Counted from the stretch's first letter, positions 49,240 through 59,152 are shown. The stretch is 64,000 nucleotides of DNA from Desulfurococcales archaeon (GCA_015521705.1 WANR01000033.1:62001-126000), one strand, 5' to 3'. The notes: generated by a model from the sequence alone, not told the origin. Numbers and translations: made by a program.

Positions 49240-50484
49240 CTATAATCCATGCTCCGGGTTCCACCAGTCCTCAACGGTGTAAGAGGGCCTCAGTAGCCAC
49301 TCATTGCCCAGGTAAACCTCGCTTACCCCAGCCTGTCTGGCAGCTCTTACAGCCTTCACGGCGTGATCCGTGCTTGTGGTGGGGAGGTCTGGCATTAGGT
49401 AGTCGGGGTGGAACGCTAGTAGCACAATCGGAGTCTCTGGGTTTACGCTTGCCACGTACCTAGCTATCCTGTACACCTCGCTGGGGCCCACGTAGCCTGG
49501 CACTAGGAGCACGCTCACTACTAGGAGCGGTGGCTCTCTCCTCTTCTTAGCCATCGAGGCTACTAGCTTAACGTTCTCCTTCAACCTCTCATGCGCCTTG
49601 TAGCCGTCGACGCCCGTTAGGGCCTCGTAGATCTCGGGGGTCCACGCCTTCCAGTCTATCTTAACGATGCCCCCTGTCTCGAGGCTTGTCCTAGCCATCT
49701 CCCTCATTATGCTGGGACTGACAAGGCCGTCGGTTTCCCAGCATATCCTCTTAAACCTCTGCCCCCCAGCTCTAGCCCTAGACCACATCCTCCTCGAGGC
49801 AGCTACGAGCAGGCCCGACTGGGGCGTAGGATCCCCGCCGAAGTAGCATACACACCTAACCCTGGGATCCAGGGCTTCCTCAACCAGCTCCTCCACGCTC
49901 TTAGTCCTGGAGGGTATCCTGGCTTGGATCCAGGCTCCATGGAGTACGCCAAGGAAGCCATCATACCCCTTATCCGAGATCATAGCCTTGTGCTCCCAGT
50001 TCTGGCAGAAAGCGCAGTCGAGGGGGCAGCCACCCATGAAGACAGCCAAATTGGCAAACCCCGTCTCCGGGCCTCTAGTGTCAGTGTACTCGGGAAACCC
50101 TCTAGCAGTAGCTGCCGGGCACACGGGGGTGGCTACACAGTTGGTGGGCAGAGGATCTAAATAGGTGAACGCCACCAGGCTGCCTGGGCCGGCAGTGTGC
50201 GCGAGCCTCCCGCCACGATTAATCCACACGCCACAGTACCCCGACGCTCCCTCGGGTATCACGCACTCGTTAACGCATATACTGCATTTCACAGGAGCGC
50301 TTCCGCCGCGCGGCACTTCTCCAGGCAGCCCGATCCTTAGCCTCCAAAACCTCCTATACCTCCGCACGTACTCTAAAGCCTGCGTTCCCCTGGTCTTGAG
50401 GCACCTGGCACAAACCCCGATACTACGGGAAATAAGCCTAGAAGATCTACCGCACAACTTACAAGAAGCCATCGCATACACCAT
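49240..50484 (-). CDS. radical SAM enzyme (PflA/AMMECR-associated-like)
   Basis: The 414-residue protein has an N-terminal zinc-finger-like part (CKLCG, CARC), a cysteine-rich section with a YCGVWINRGG turn, then the radical SAM cluster motif GCPLDCAFC (C153, C157, C160) and a TIM-barrel. It resembles the pyruvate formate-lyase-activase-like enzymes of AmmeMemoRadiSam loci, but no AMMECR1 or Memo gene is nearby, and the substrate is unknown. The start is ATG 50484, with ATG 50472 as an alternative. It is convergent with the gene at 48548. Confidence 0.82.
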   Translation of the reverse strand: MVYAMASCKLCGRSSRLISRSIGVCARCLKTRGTQALEYVRRYRRFWRLRIGLPGEVPRGGSAPVKCSICVNECVIPEGASGYCGVWINRGGRLAHTAGPGSLVAFTYLDPLPTNCVATPVCPAATARGFPEYTDTRGPETGFANLAVFMGGCPLDCAFCQNWEHKAMISDKGYDGFLGVLHGAWIQARIPSRTKSVEELVEEALDPRVRCVCYFGGDPTPQSGLLVAASRRMWSRARAGGQRFKRICWETDGLVSPSIMREMARTSLETGGIVKIDWKAWTPEIYEALTGVDGYKAHERLKENVKLVASMAKKRREPPLLVVSVLLVPGYVGPSEVYRIARYVASVNPETPIVLLAFHPDYLMPDLPTTSTDHAVKAVRAARQAGVSEVYLGNEWLLRPSYTVEDWWNPEHGL

Positions 50485-50650
50485 GGGTTACAGGCAGCGC
50501 TTCTCCACCCCATGGTTTGTAGTAGCCATAATGGTTATTGGCGTTGTGGATCCAGGCTTGACTCCTTCTCTCGGTTTACAGGTCTTGCGAGGGGGCTTTA
50601 CCGGCTACCTGGAGGTATTTGATGCCTGCCTCCGCGCTGGCTGAGACGAT

Positions 50651-51310
50651 CTAGGGTTTCCCCCTGGGGGCGCTGCCTAGCTTTCTGAGCAGGTCGAGTT
50701 CTGGGATCTCGTCTGCCTTCTCTATAGCTTCTACGTTGGCGCCCCTGTCCTCGTATGACTGTTTATACCTTAGGAGCCCTATCCAGGCGTCATTGCCTAG
50801 TGTGCATGCCACGCATGATAGGGAGTCTACCTCCGCCTTTTTCTCTATCATGGCCTCCACTGCGTAGGCCTCCTCCACCTCTGCCTCTCTCTTGACAACG
50901 AGTTTTCTCGCCACTATTCTCCCCTTGATCCTGGACTTCTTCTCTACAACCACGTGATCTCCTATTATCAGGCCTCTAGCACTCCCAGCTATCCTAGCGT
51001 TTTTCACGAGAATCTCCAGGGCGCTTATGGACCCACCCACGTCTAGATCCCCTATGATTCCTTCCGAGAAATCAGCGCTACCCCCAATGGTCAGCTCGCC
51101 AGCCTCTATTCTGCCGGAAACCCTGATAGAGCCGCCCACCTTAACCCTTCCAGCCCTTAGGTTACCCTCGATCCTCGCGGAACCCCCTATTCTCAGGTCA
51201 TCGCTGACCAGTAGATCCCCCTCGACCTTAAGGGATCCACCAATATCTATGCTCTTGAACTCCACCGGCCCCCTGAGGCTGACAGATCCGCCCACGCTCA
51301 TTTCACTCAC
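50651..51310 (-). CDS. bactofilin-like beta-helical protein
   Basis: The first 120 residues of this 219-residue protein are short repeats with a VGGS or IGGS turn about every 17-18 residues (for example DIGGSLKVEG, RIGGSARIEG, KVGGSIRVSG, TIGGSADFSE, DVGGSISALE), the pattern of a right-handed beta-helix as in bactofilins. The rest is more charged. Bactofilins polymerise into filaments in bacteria. The start is GTG 51310 (ATG 51301 possible). The Cys pair CVAC near 167 is unusual for the family. Confidence 0.65.
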   Translation of the reverse strand: MSEMSVGGSVSLRGPVEFKSIDIGGSLKVEGDLLVSDDLRIGGSARIEGNLRAGRVKVGGSIRVSGRIEAGELTIGGSADFSEGIIGDLDVGGSISALEILVKNARIAGSARGLIIGDHVVVEKKSRIKGRIVARKLVVKREAEVEEAYAVEAMIEKKAEVDSLSCVACTLGNDAWIGLLRYKQSYEDRGANVEAIEKADEIPELDLLRKLGSAPRGKP

Positions 51311-51385
51311 TGCCCATGCACCACGCCGGCCTGGGGCCTGCCGGGTTTATTATCCGGATCTCACAAATTGTTATGCCAGGCATGA

Positions 51386-51637
51386 GTGTTGAAGTATAGG
51401 TGTAGACACGATATTATAGCTGATATACTGAAGACGGCCCTAGCACCTGCAAGAATCTCACAGATAGCTTTCAAGGCCAACCTGCCGCTGGACAGGGCCA
51501 GGAGGCACGTCGAGAGACTGGTGGAGCGGGGCCTCCTAGCATATAACCCCATGGAGGGAACCTATTCAGCCACGGAGCTGGCCTACGAATGGCTAGCCCT
51601 ATACGAGAAGTTGAGGCTGCTCTACGATCCGGGTTGA
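51386..51637 (+). CDS. small winged-helix DNA-binding protein
   Basis: The 83-residue protein is little more than a winged helix-turn-helix (about 10-70), with KANLPLDRARRHVERLVERGLL as recognition helix and wing start. Such small regulators are common in Thermoproteota. The start is TTG 51386. A second regulator gene follows 69 bases later. Confidence 0.75.
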   Translation: MLKYRCRHDIIADILKTALAPARISQIAFKANLPLDRARRHVERLVERGLLAYNPMEGTYSATELAYEWLALYEKLRLLYDPG

Positions 51638-51706
51638 CGTGTCATGCGGGGGTCTTGTAGGCTTCAGAATCTTTATACAGAACCTTATAAGTAACAATAT
51701 GGTTGG

Positions 51707-52147
51707 GTGTGGCTGTTGAGAAAAGGCCGCTTTGGCCCAGAGCTCACGCTCTCAATGATAAGGGTATACGCCATATTTCTCAGGGAAGCGAGGCCCCTTG
51801 GCGTCAGAGAGCTCCAGAGGCTGGCCGGGTTTAAGAGCCCCAGCACCGCAAAGTACCATATTGACAGGCTAGTCGAGCTGGGCCTTTTAAGGCCCGTTCC
51901 TGAGGGCTATGTAGCTTCCGGTGAGAAGCCTTACATCTTATCAGTCTACATGGCCCTGGGGGGGTATCTGGTGCCACGAATAGTGCCGCTGGGGGTCTTT
52001 ACTATGGCGTACTCGCTGGCCTACTCCCTTCTAGTACCTGAGGTAGCCCCTGTCCTGGCCCCCATATTGGTGGCTGGTTTCCTGGTTCTTGCCGAGGGTG
52101 TGAGGCTTGCAAGGCTTATACCCTGGAAGAGGCGTTCGACTGCTTAG
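51707..52147 (+). CDS. winged-helix regulator with membrane helices
   Basis: The 146-residue protein joins a winged helix (residues 12-70: LGVRELQRLAGFKSPSTAKYHIDRLVELGLL) to two membrane helices (about 83-133). This suggests a regulator tied to the membrane, perhaps sensing the surface protein encoded next. The start is GTG 51707, preceded by TATA-like ctttatac and cttataagta. Confidence 0.65.
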   Translation: MWLLRKGRFGPELTLSMIRVYAIFLREARPLGVRELQRLAGFKSPSTAKYHIDRLVELGLLRPVPEGYVASGEKPYILSVYMALGGYLVPRIVPLGVFTMAYSLAYSLLVPEVAPVLAPILVAGFLVLAEGVRLARLIPWKRRSTA

Positions 52148-52184
52148 ATCTAAGTACCCCGGCCGGCTAAAACCTCAACGGGGG

Positions 52185-53489
52185 GTGAGTCTGCTGATAG
52201 GTAGAACCGTGACTGCCTACCTGCTAGTAGCACTGCTGGCAGTAACCTTAACGGGCGGGGTCACGGCTTCCTCCAGCACTGTGACTGTATCCACCACAAC
52301 CCCTCCACCGGGGCCCACGTCTCCCCCATGTCCTCCGTTCATCGTGAAGTCGAGGGCTACGCTCTTCGTCCCCCTGGAGAGGGAGCCGTACATTTCTATT
52401 GAGGCTTTCATGCTGCTCTCTGCAGACTGCAGGGTCACGGCTAGTGCCTTGATACTTGCAAACTCCAGCGGCGTGTGGGGCAGGCTCTCGATAGAAAACC
52501 CAGAGGGCTACGAGGTCATGCTTGACAGCGAGTGGCCCCTCCATGTCAGGCTGAGGGTCATTGACGGGGTGGAAGAGTTCATATTTATACTCTCATCGCC
52601 CAGCGGCGGGCCTGTAACGTTCACGGATAGAGAGTACACGGCGACGGTGGTTCTCGATAGGTACCTAGACCTCTCGAACGCCGACGCCTACAGGGAGGCC
52701 GTTGTTGAGATTGAGATGGAGGCTACGATTGAGGGCTCCCAGGTGAGAGCCGCAGGATCTGTCGGGCTCGAAGTTGTAGAGGAGATGTGCACCATAGTGG
52801 TCACCATGGATGTGGGGAGCAAGCCTGGAGCCGCTCTATCCCTCCCACTGGGGGCCGGGAGCCTATTACTCACAGTGGACTCTCCAGCCGTATATGCGGG
52901 GAGGATAGTATTTGAAGCCGTTAATACCCCGAGCGGGGAGCCTGTTATAACCTTCAACTACAAGGGTAGGGGGGTAGCAGGCCTGGTAAGAGCCGTGGAA
53001 GACACGCTAGCATGGGCGATGAAAGACGGCCTCATAGAAGGCTTCGGGCCGGGCGACTTGGAGCAGGTAACCTCCCTCCTAGGAGAGAAGCTCCGCTGCA
53101 GGGGCTACACGGAATACACTATCTACTGGGACGGTGAGGGATGGGCGTTGCTGGAAAAGGAGCTATTACCACCCGCAGCAACTCCTACGCCACGATACGT
53201 GACGGTGACACCTACAGCGAAGACCACTGAGGTCATGGAGGCGGAAGCCCTTGAAACAGGGCCTGGCACGACAACGTTGTACGAGGAACCGGGGACTACA
53301 AGTCCCTCTCCAAGAGCTGCCACAATAGCGAAAGAGCCTCAACCCGAAGGAGCCCAGCTAACGAGAGTCACAGAAACCCCTGCAGAGCTAGGGGAAAGAC
53401 TTGGGTGGGCAAGAACAATGACAGCCCTAATAGCTGGCATATCCGTGGCCGCGGCCTCCTGGCTGGTATCGAGGTTACTACTAAAATAG
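52185..53489 (+). CDS. secreted, membrane-anchored surface protein
   Basis: The 434-residue protein has a signal peptide (about 5-28), a Ser/Thr/Pro-rich stretch, an outer domain of mostly beta-strand with three or four cysteines (a possible disulfide), a long Thr/Pro/Glu-rich stalk (from about 330) and a C-terminal membrane helix. I do not know the family. GTG 52185 is chosen because the signal peptide follows directly; the frame is open upstream to 52107 inside the regulator gene. Confidence 0.62.
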   Translation: MSLLIGRTVTAYLLVALLAVTLTGGVTASSSTVTVSTTTPPPGPTSPPCPPFIVKSRATLFVPLEREPYISIEAFMLLSADCRVTASALILANSSGVWGRLSIENPEGYEVMLDSEWPLHVRLRVIDGVEEFIFILSSPSGGPVTFTDREYTATVVLDRYLDLSNADAYREAVVEIEMEATIEGSQVRAAGSVGLEVVEEMCTIVVTMDVGSKPGAALSLPLGAGSLLLTVDSPAVYAGRIVFEAVNTPSGEPVITFNYKGRGVAGLVRAVEDTLAWAMKDGLIEGFGPGDLEQVTSLLGEKLRCRGYTEYTIYWDGEGWALLEKELLPPAATPTPRYVTVTPTAKTTEVMEAEALETGPGTTTLYEEPGTTSPSPRAATIAKEPQPEGAQLTRVTETPAELGERLGWARTMTALIAGISVAAASWLVSRLLLK

Positions 53490-53528
53490 CTTCATACCCG
53501 GGTGGCCTTAAACCATGCCCGGAGCCTA

Positions 53529-54512
53529 CTAGCTGTTCAGCCAGCACCACGAGTAGTGCTCCTCTGAGACCTCTACCTTTGGCGGCTCCTTCTCTGAGCA
53601 CTTGGGGATGACTAGAGGGCACCGTGGGTGGAACCTGCAGCCCCTGGGCGGGCTAGTTAGTGATGGCGGCTCTCCGGGCCTTGCTGGTAGCCCGTGTTTC
53701 CGTATTATAGCTTCCTCGCTTTCATCGACGGGGGGTATGGCTGCTATTAGGGCTCTCGTGTACGGGTGTGAGGGCCTGGCAAAGAGGTCCTCTGCAGGCG
53801 ATGATTCGACTATTTTACCAGCATACATGACTGATATGTGGCTTGCCATGTTTTTGGCCAGCCCCAGGTTGTGTGTTATAAGCATGTATGTCAGGCCTAG
53901 CTCTTTCTTCAGTTCAAGCAGTAGCTCCACTATTTTAGCCTGAACCGAGACGTCAAGGCTCGAAGTGGGCTCGTCGAGGACTACAAGGTCGGGTTCCGTG
54001 ACCAGAGCCCTGGCAATGGCCACCCTCTGCCTCTGGCCCCCGCTCAGCTCGTGGGGGTACTTGTATAGCACGTCCTCGCCCAGCTCGACCATTTTAAGCA
54101 TCTCTGCAGCCCTTTTGGCCCTCTCCCTCCTACTCCCTATCCCGTTGACCCTTAGGGGAGCCGTCACTATGTCCAGGACCCTGTGCCTGGGGTTCAGAGA
54201 CGACGTGGGATCCTGGAACACCATGGAGATTCTTCTCCTAGCCATCCTCTTCTCCCTCCTGCCGGCCCTCGACAGGTCTATCCCGTCGAACACTATCCTG
54301 CCGCTCGTGGGCTCGTAGATGCCTGCTATGACCCGCGCGAGAGTCGACTTCCCGCAGCCAGTCTCTCCCACTATGGCGTGAATGGAGCCCCTATAGACTC
54401 TGAGGGATACCCCGTCAACCGCCCTGACATAGCCTATAACCCTGTTGAGCACTCCAGACGTTATGGGGAAGTACTTCTTGAGGTTAACGGTTTCTAGTAG
54501 CACGCGCCCCAA
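53529..54512 (-). CDS. dppF: oligopeptide ABC transporter ATP-binding protein (DppF/OppF-like)
   Basis: The 327-residue ATPase has Walker A GETGCGKST, signature LSGGQRQR, Walker B VVLDEPTSSLD and the switch histidine in THNL. The C-terminal GCRFHPRCP with later cysteines is the iron-sulfur-like tail of peptide-importer ATPases. It forms the heterodimer with the next gene. The start is TTG 54512. Confidence 0.92.
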   Translation of the reverse strand: MGRVLLETVNLKKYFPITSGVLNRVIGYVRAVDGVSLRVYRGSIHAIVGETGCGKSTLARVIAGIYEPTSGRIVFDGIDLSRAGRREKRMARRRISMVFQDPTSSLNPRHRVLDIVTAPLRVNGIGSRRERAKRAAEMLKMVELGEDVLYKYPHELSGGQRQRVAIARALVTEPDLVVLDEPTSSLDVSVQAKIVELLLELKKELGLTYMLITHNLGLAKNMASHISVMYAGKIVESSPAEDLFARPSHPYTRALIAAIPPVDESEEAIIRKHGLPARPGEPPSLTSPPRGCRFHPRCPLVIPKCSEKEPPKVEVSEEHYSWCWLNS

Positions 54513-54517
54513 AGGAT

Positions 54518-55507
54518 CTACACCTCGTATAGCCAGCAGTGCACGAGCCTCTCATCCATGGCTATTCCCGGGGGCTTCAGGGCTCTACACTTGTCCATGG
54601 CGTGGGGACATCGTGGATGGAACCTGCACCCCCCAGGGGGGTTAGTATAGTCTGGCAGTCCCCCCTCTATAGGCCTCATGGGCTCTCCGGACAGCTTTGG
54701 GATAGACCTTAATAGCCCGGACGTGTAGGGGTGTAGGGGCGACCCCAGAACCCTAGCCGAGGATCCGAGCTCTGCTGGCTGCCCAGCGTACAGTACGAGG
54801 ATCTTGTCTGCAACCATCCTAGCCACTCCCAGGTCGTGTGTCACGTAGAGGATCGACATGCCCATCTCTCTCTGGAGATCCTTTAATAGTCCCAGTATCT
54901 CCTTCTGCGTTATAACGTCTAAGGCCGTGGTGGGCTCGTCGGCGAGTAGCAGTGAGGGCCTTGTAGCTACGGCCATGGCTATTAGAACTCTCTGAAGCAT
55001 GCCCCCGCTCAGCTGGAAGGGGTAGGAGGAGAGAACCCTTTCTGGCTCACCTATCCTGGCCTCTTCGAGGGCCTTAATCATTAGCTCTCTGAGCTCTCTA
55101 GGAGCCCTCCTTCTCTCCCTAATATACCGTAAAAGGCTTGTCTGCTCCCTGCCGGCCAGTAGTAGCCTGTCTATGAAGTGCTCCTCGATCGTGAAAAGCT
55201 GGTTGAGGGCGGAGAGGGGTTCTTGGGGTATGTAGGCAATCCTGGCCCCCCTTATCTTCGACACTTCCTCCTTGCTTGCCGAGAGCAGGTCTAGCCCCTC
55301 GAACAGGATCCTGCCCCTAGCAATGGCGTTCCCGGGCAGGGAGCGTAGTATAGCTTTCACGATGCTAGTCTTGCCACTGCCAGACTCCCCTACAAGGGCC
55401 AGGCTCTCCCCCCTCTCTATCGAGAAGCTTATGCCGTCGACGACGTCTAGCACTCCCTTAAACGTCTTATAGCCAATGTAGAGGTTCCTCACATCAAGCA
55501 GGGCCAC
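54518..55507 (-). CDS. dppD: oligopeptide ABC transporter ATP-binding protein (DppD/OppD-like)
   Basis: The 329-residue ATPase has Walker A GESGSGKTS, signature LSGGMLQR, Walker B LLADEPTTALD, THDLG and the GCRFHPRCP tail. It pairs with the DppF-like protein. Separation from its neighbours is three to five bases, so the whole set is one operon. The start is GTG 55507. Confidence 0.92.
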   Translation of the reverse strand: MALLDVRNLYIGYKTFKGVLDVVDGISFSIERGESLALVGESGSGKTSIVKAILRSLPGNAIARGRILFEGLDLLSASKEEVSKIRGARIAYIPQEPLSALNQLFTIEEHFIDRLLLAGREQTSLLRYIRERRRAPRELRELMIKALEEARIGEPERVLSSYPFQLSGGMLQRVLIAMAVATRPSLLLADEPTTALDVITQKEILGLLKDLQREMGMSILYVTHDLGVARMVADKILVLYAGQPAELGSSARVLGSPLHPYTSGLLRSIPKLSGEPMRPIEGGLPDYTNPPGGCRFHPRCPHAMDKCRALKPPGIAMDERLVHCWLYEV

Positions 55508-55510
55508 GGG

Positions 55511-56386
55511 CTACCTCACCTCTTCCTCTACACCCAGCAGGTCCCTTAGACCGTCGCCTAGCAGGTTGAAGCCCATAACGGCGAAGAATATGGCGAGCCC
55601 TGGGAACGTGGCGTACCACCATATATCTGGGAGGTATATTCTTGCCTCGCTAAGCATGGTGCCCCACTCGGGGGTTGGGGGCTTTATGCCGAACCCTAGG
55701 AAGCCTAGGAGGGCCTCTGCTAGTATCGCGTAGCCAACGTCCAGGGAAGCCTTCACGGCTAGTACTGGCAGAGTGTTAGGCATTATCTCCCTGAAGACTA
55801 TGTGGTAGACCCCGGCACCGTAGCTCTTGGCCGCTAGCACGTAGTCCTCGTTCTTGAGCGTTACAGCCATGCTGTATCCTAGCCTGGAATACCAGGGCCA
55901 CCAGCCAACTACCAGGGCAAGCATCGCGTTCTCCAGGGTAGGCTCTAGCATTGCCGCTATGGCGAGGGCCAGCACGACGCTGGGTATGGAGAGGAAAATG
56001 TCAGTCAGCCTCATGACCACGGAGGAGAAGGCGCCGCCCAGGTATCCAGCCACTAGGCCCAGGGGAAAGCCTACGAGGATGGCGAGGGCCACGACCCCTA
56101 GTGCTATGCCCAGGCTTATCCTGGTAGCTAGGATCACTCTGCTAAGAATGTCTCTCCCAACAGCGTCGGTGCCGAAGGGGTGCTCCCAGGATGGTGGCTG
56201 GAACTTTTCCTCGATGTGTATAGTGTAGGCGTCTTCGGGGTAGGGTGCTATATACTCGCCGAACGCTGCCATGGAGGCGAAGGCTAGCACTATAGCTAGG
56301 CCAGCAATAGTTGTCGGGCTCCTTCTGAGGTTGTAGAGAAGCCTCTTCAGCCTGAGTCTCCTCTCGGAAGCCCTGTGGGGTGCCAT
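55511..56386 (-). CDS. dppC: peptide ABC transporter permease (DppC-like)
   Basis: The 291-residue permease has six membrane helices and the EAA-type loop (AKSYGAGVYHIVFREIMPNTLP) that contacts the ATPases. The N-terminal region is the short basic form of DppC/OppC. The start is ATG 56386. Confidence 0.92.
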   Translation of the reverse strand: MAPHRASERRLRLKRLLYNLRRSPTTIAGLAIVLAFASMAAFGEYIAPYPEDAYTIHIEEKFQPPSWEHPFGTDAVGRDILSRVILATRISLGIALGVVALAILVGFPLGLVAGYLGGAFSSVVMRLTDIFLSIPSVVLALAIAAMLEPTLENAMLALVVGWWPWYSRLGYSMAVTLKNEDYVLAAKSYGAGVYHIVFREIMPNTLPVLAVKASLDVGYAILAEALLGFLGFGIKPPTPEWGTMLSEARIYLPDIWWYATFPGLAIFFAVMGFNLLGDGLRDLLGVEEEVR

Positions 56387-56392
56387 GACTGG

Positions 56393-57421
56393 TCACCTCG
56401 AGCCAGCTTTCAGCCTTATCCTCGGGTCTAGGTAGTTGTAGAGGAGGTCGACGATGAAGTTGGTAAGGGTGTATATCAGTCCTATAAGCATCACGACGGC
56501 CACGATGGCGTTGAAGTCTTTGTGGAGCCCCACTTGGACGGCGTACCACCCGATCCCGGGCCAGCCAAACACTATCTCTATGGCGAAGGCCCCGTAGATG
56601 AAGAAGCCGAAGAGGAGGCCTATAACCGTTATAGCCACCACTAGGCTCCCCCTGAGCGCGTACTTGAAGTATATGATCCTCTCGTTCACGCCGAGAGAGC
56701 TCAGAGTGACGACGTACGGCTTGCTGAGCTCCTCCAGAATGCTAGCCCTCACTATCCTCATTATCTGGGCTATCGGGGAGAGCGAGAGTGCAACCACGGG
56801 CAGTACTAGGTGCTTGGAAACGCTTATAAAGCCCTCAAAGTTAAGGGTCAGCAGGCTGTCTAGGAAGGTTATGCCAGTGATCCTCTCGACATACACGCCC
56901 TCATCGAGTTTACCGGTCATGGGTAGAATGCCTAGGTAGTAGCCGAAGGCCAGCTGTAGCATTAGTGCAACCCAGAACTTGGGGAGAGAGACGCCAGCTA
57001 TCGCGAGGACCCGGAGGACGTTGTCTATCCACGAGTACCTGAACATAGCCGAGACGACGCCCATTAATATGCCCACGACTACCGAGAACGCCATGGCCGC
57101 TATGACTAGCTCCAGAGTGTTAGGCAGGTACTCCTTTATGTCTATAGCCACGTCCCTGCCCGTGTACAAGGATAGCCCCAGGGTTCCGTTGGCGAAGAAC
57201 GCGGCCCAGTAGTCTATGTACTGCTGCCATATAGGCTTGTCGAGGCCGAAGAGCTTCCTGTAGAACTCTACCTGCTCCTGAGTAGCCTCTATTCCCAGGT
57301 ACAGCTGTATGGGGTCGCCAGGCATGACCCGGGTTATGTAGAATATTAGAATAGAGAGGCCTACGAGGGTAAGCGGGATTTCTATAAAAAGCCTTCTGAT
57401 TACATAGTCCCTCAACCTCAT
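56393..57421 (-). CDS. dppB: peptide ABC transporter permease (DppB-like)
   Basis: The 342-residue permease starts with the RLFIEIPLTLVGLSILIFYITRVMPGDP segment shared by DppB/OppB, has six membrane helices and the EAA loop (LSSLGVNERIIYFKYALRGSL). It forms the pore with the DppC-like protein. The start is ATG 57421. Confidence 0.92.
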   Translation of the reverse strand: MRLRDYVIRRLFIEIPLTLVGLSILIFYITRVMPGDPIQLYLGIEATQEQVEFYRKLFGLDKPIWQQYIDYWAAFFANGTLGLSLYTGRDVAIDIKEYLPNTLELVIAAMAFSVVVGILMGVVSAMFRYSWIDNVLRVLAIAGVSLPKFWVALMLQLAFGYYLGILPMTGKLDEGVYVERITGITFLDSLLTLNFEGFISVSKHLVLPVVALSLSPIAQIMRIVRASILEELSKPYVVTLSSLGVNERIIYFKYALRGSLVVAITVIGLLFGFFIYGAFAIEIVFGWPGIGWYAVQVGLHKDFNAIVAVVMLIGLIYTLTNFIVDLLYNYLDPRIRLKAGSR

Positions 57422-57433
57422 GCCAGGCGCCCT

Positions 57434-59152
57434 CTAGCCGTACTTGGCCGAGATGTCTAGGTTCGAGAACCTCAGGTCGAACCCTAAAATCCCCACGTAC
57501 TCGTAGCCCTTCACGTAGTCCCTATAGGCTATCCTGTGCATGGGGTTTATTATGAAGAGCGACGCAGCCTCCTCCGTCACTATCTTTTGCACCTCGCAGT
57601 AGAGCCTATACCTCTCTTCGGGATCCACGGTTCTCCTAGCCTTGTCTAGTAACTCAGTCACCCTGGGGTTCTCGTACCACATTATGGAGATGTAGGTTCC
57701 GTGGGCATTGGGGTGGAACATCAGGTAGGTGTGGCTGTCGGGTGACGGGAACTTGAGCGTGTGGAATATTGCTACCATGTGGGGAGTGGTCTCCGGTGTC
57801 TTTGCTAGCTCCACTATCCTAGCCCACGGCTCAGGCCTTAGCTCAACGTTTATACCTAGCTTCTCCAGGTTCTGCTTCAGGATCAGCCCTACCTGCTCCT
57901 CCACCTGTAGCCCCGCGACGTAGACGAACTCCACGGTTACAGGGTTCTCAGGCGAGATCTTGTACTTGGACTTGGCCAGGTACTCCTTAGCCTTCTCTAG
58001 GTCGAACGTGGGCTTGGGGACGGGGCAGTGGCCAGGGGCTATCAATGGCACAGGTCCCTCAGCCTGGACGCCGCCCTTGAACACGAAGTTGATTATGGAC
58101 TCGTAGTCTACTGCGTGAGCTACTGCAAGCCTCACATTGACGTCGTCGAAGGGCGGCTTCTTGTTATGCATTGATACGAAGAATAGTTGCGCCGTCGGAT
58201 CCTCCTGAACAACTATGCCCTGCTCCTTCTTCAGCTGCTCAAATATGTCAGCCGGCAGCCACTGCTCCACCATGTCCACCTCCCCTCTCCTAAGCATGGA
58301 GACAAGGGTTGCCTGCTCGCCTACAACCCTCACTACTACCCTGTCAGGCGCCCCTGGCTTCCAGCCTGCCCAGTAGTCGTCGAACTTCTCGAATACTATC
58401 TCCTTACCCCTCTCGAACTTGACTACCCTGTAGGGGCCTGAGCCCGCGTCGTTCTGGGAGAGCCATTCCTGGCCGTAGTCGCCGTACTCGCCGAAGGGCC
58501 CGTCCTTGATGTTTGCCAGAACCTCCTCCTTGTCGACTATGAAGAACACGGCCAGTGTCGCCGGGAACTCTGCGTATGGCTCTTTAAGGTAGAACTTCAC
58601 TGTATACCTGTCAACGACCTCTACCCTGTCAACTATGTCTATCCACAGGAAAGAGAACCCGGCCTTAATAGCCAAAGCCCTCTCCATACTGAAGGCAACG
58701 TCCTCCGCGGTAAGCTCCCTCCCGCTGTGGAACTTGATCCCCTTCCTAATGTAGAAAGTCCACTCGGTGGCGTCCTCGTTGCTCTCCCACCTCTCGGCAA
58801 CCCAAGGCTTCACTCCCTCCCTCGAGGGATACACTAGGGGGTCGTAGGTGTTGATCACGCTCATAAGCTCCGTTTCATCCCTAGCCTTTGCCGGGTCGAA
58901 AGTTGCAGTCGGCTGGGTGGTCCCGTAGACGAATACCAGCTCCTGCTTCGGGGCTTCTACTGGGGTCTCGCGTTCAGGAGTAGTGGTCTCAGCTGGTGTT
59001 GTCTCTCGTTTAGGTGTTGTCTGTGCAGGTGTAGGTGACGCCGCGGTCTCTGTGGGCTGCGCCTCTTCGCCCCTCTGAGTGCTTATAACTGCGGCAGCGG
59101 CTACTATTAGGACTAATACCAGAACGCCCGCTATTAGGGCCTTTGAAGCCAA
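57434..59152 (-). CDS. dppA: peptide ABC transporter substrate-binding protein (family 5)
   Basis: The 572-residue protein has a signal segment (4-25), a Thr/Pro/Glu-rich linker (28-70) usual for archaeal surface-anchored binding proteins, and a complete family 5 domain (SBP_bac_5: TTQPTATFDPAKARDETE, FYIRKGIKFHSGRELTAEDVAFS). Peptides are the most likely ligand, though other members bind sugars. The start is TTG 59152, with a TATA box about 55 bases upstream. Confidence 0.92.
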   Translation of the reverse strand: MASKALIAGVLVLVLIVAAAAVISTQRGEEAQPTETAASPTPAQTTPKRETTPAETTTPERETPVEAPKQELVFVYGTTQPTATFDPAKARDETELMSVINTYDPLVYPSREGVKPWVAERWESNEDATEWTFYIRKGIKFHSGRELTAEDVAFSMERALAIKAGFSFLWIDIVDRVEVVDRYTVKFYLKEPYAEFPATLAVFFIVDKEEVLANIKDGPFGEYGDYGQEWLSQNDAGSGPYRVVKFERGKEIVFEKFDDYWAGWKPGAPDRVVVRVVGEQATLVSMLRRGEVDMVEQWLPADIFEQLKKEQGIVVQEDPTAQLFFVSMHNKKPPFDDVNVRLAVAHAVDYESIINFVFKGGVQAEGPVPLIAPGHCPVPKPTFDLEKAKEYLAKSKYKISPENPVTVEFVYVAGLQVEEQVGLILKQNLEKLGINVELRPEPWARIVELAKTPETTPHMVAIFHTLKFPSPDSHTYLMFHPNAHGTYISIMWYENPRVTELLDKARRTVDPEERYRLYCEVQKIVTEEAASLFIINPMHRIAYRDYVKGYEYVGILGFDLRFSNLDISAKYG

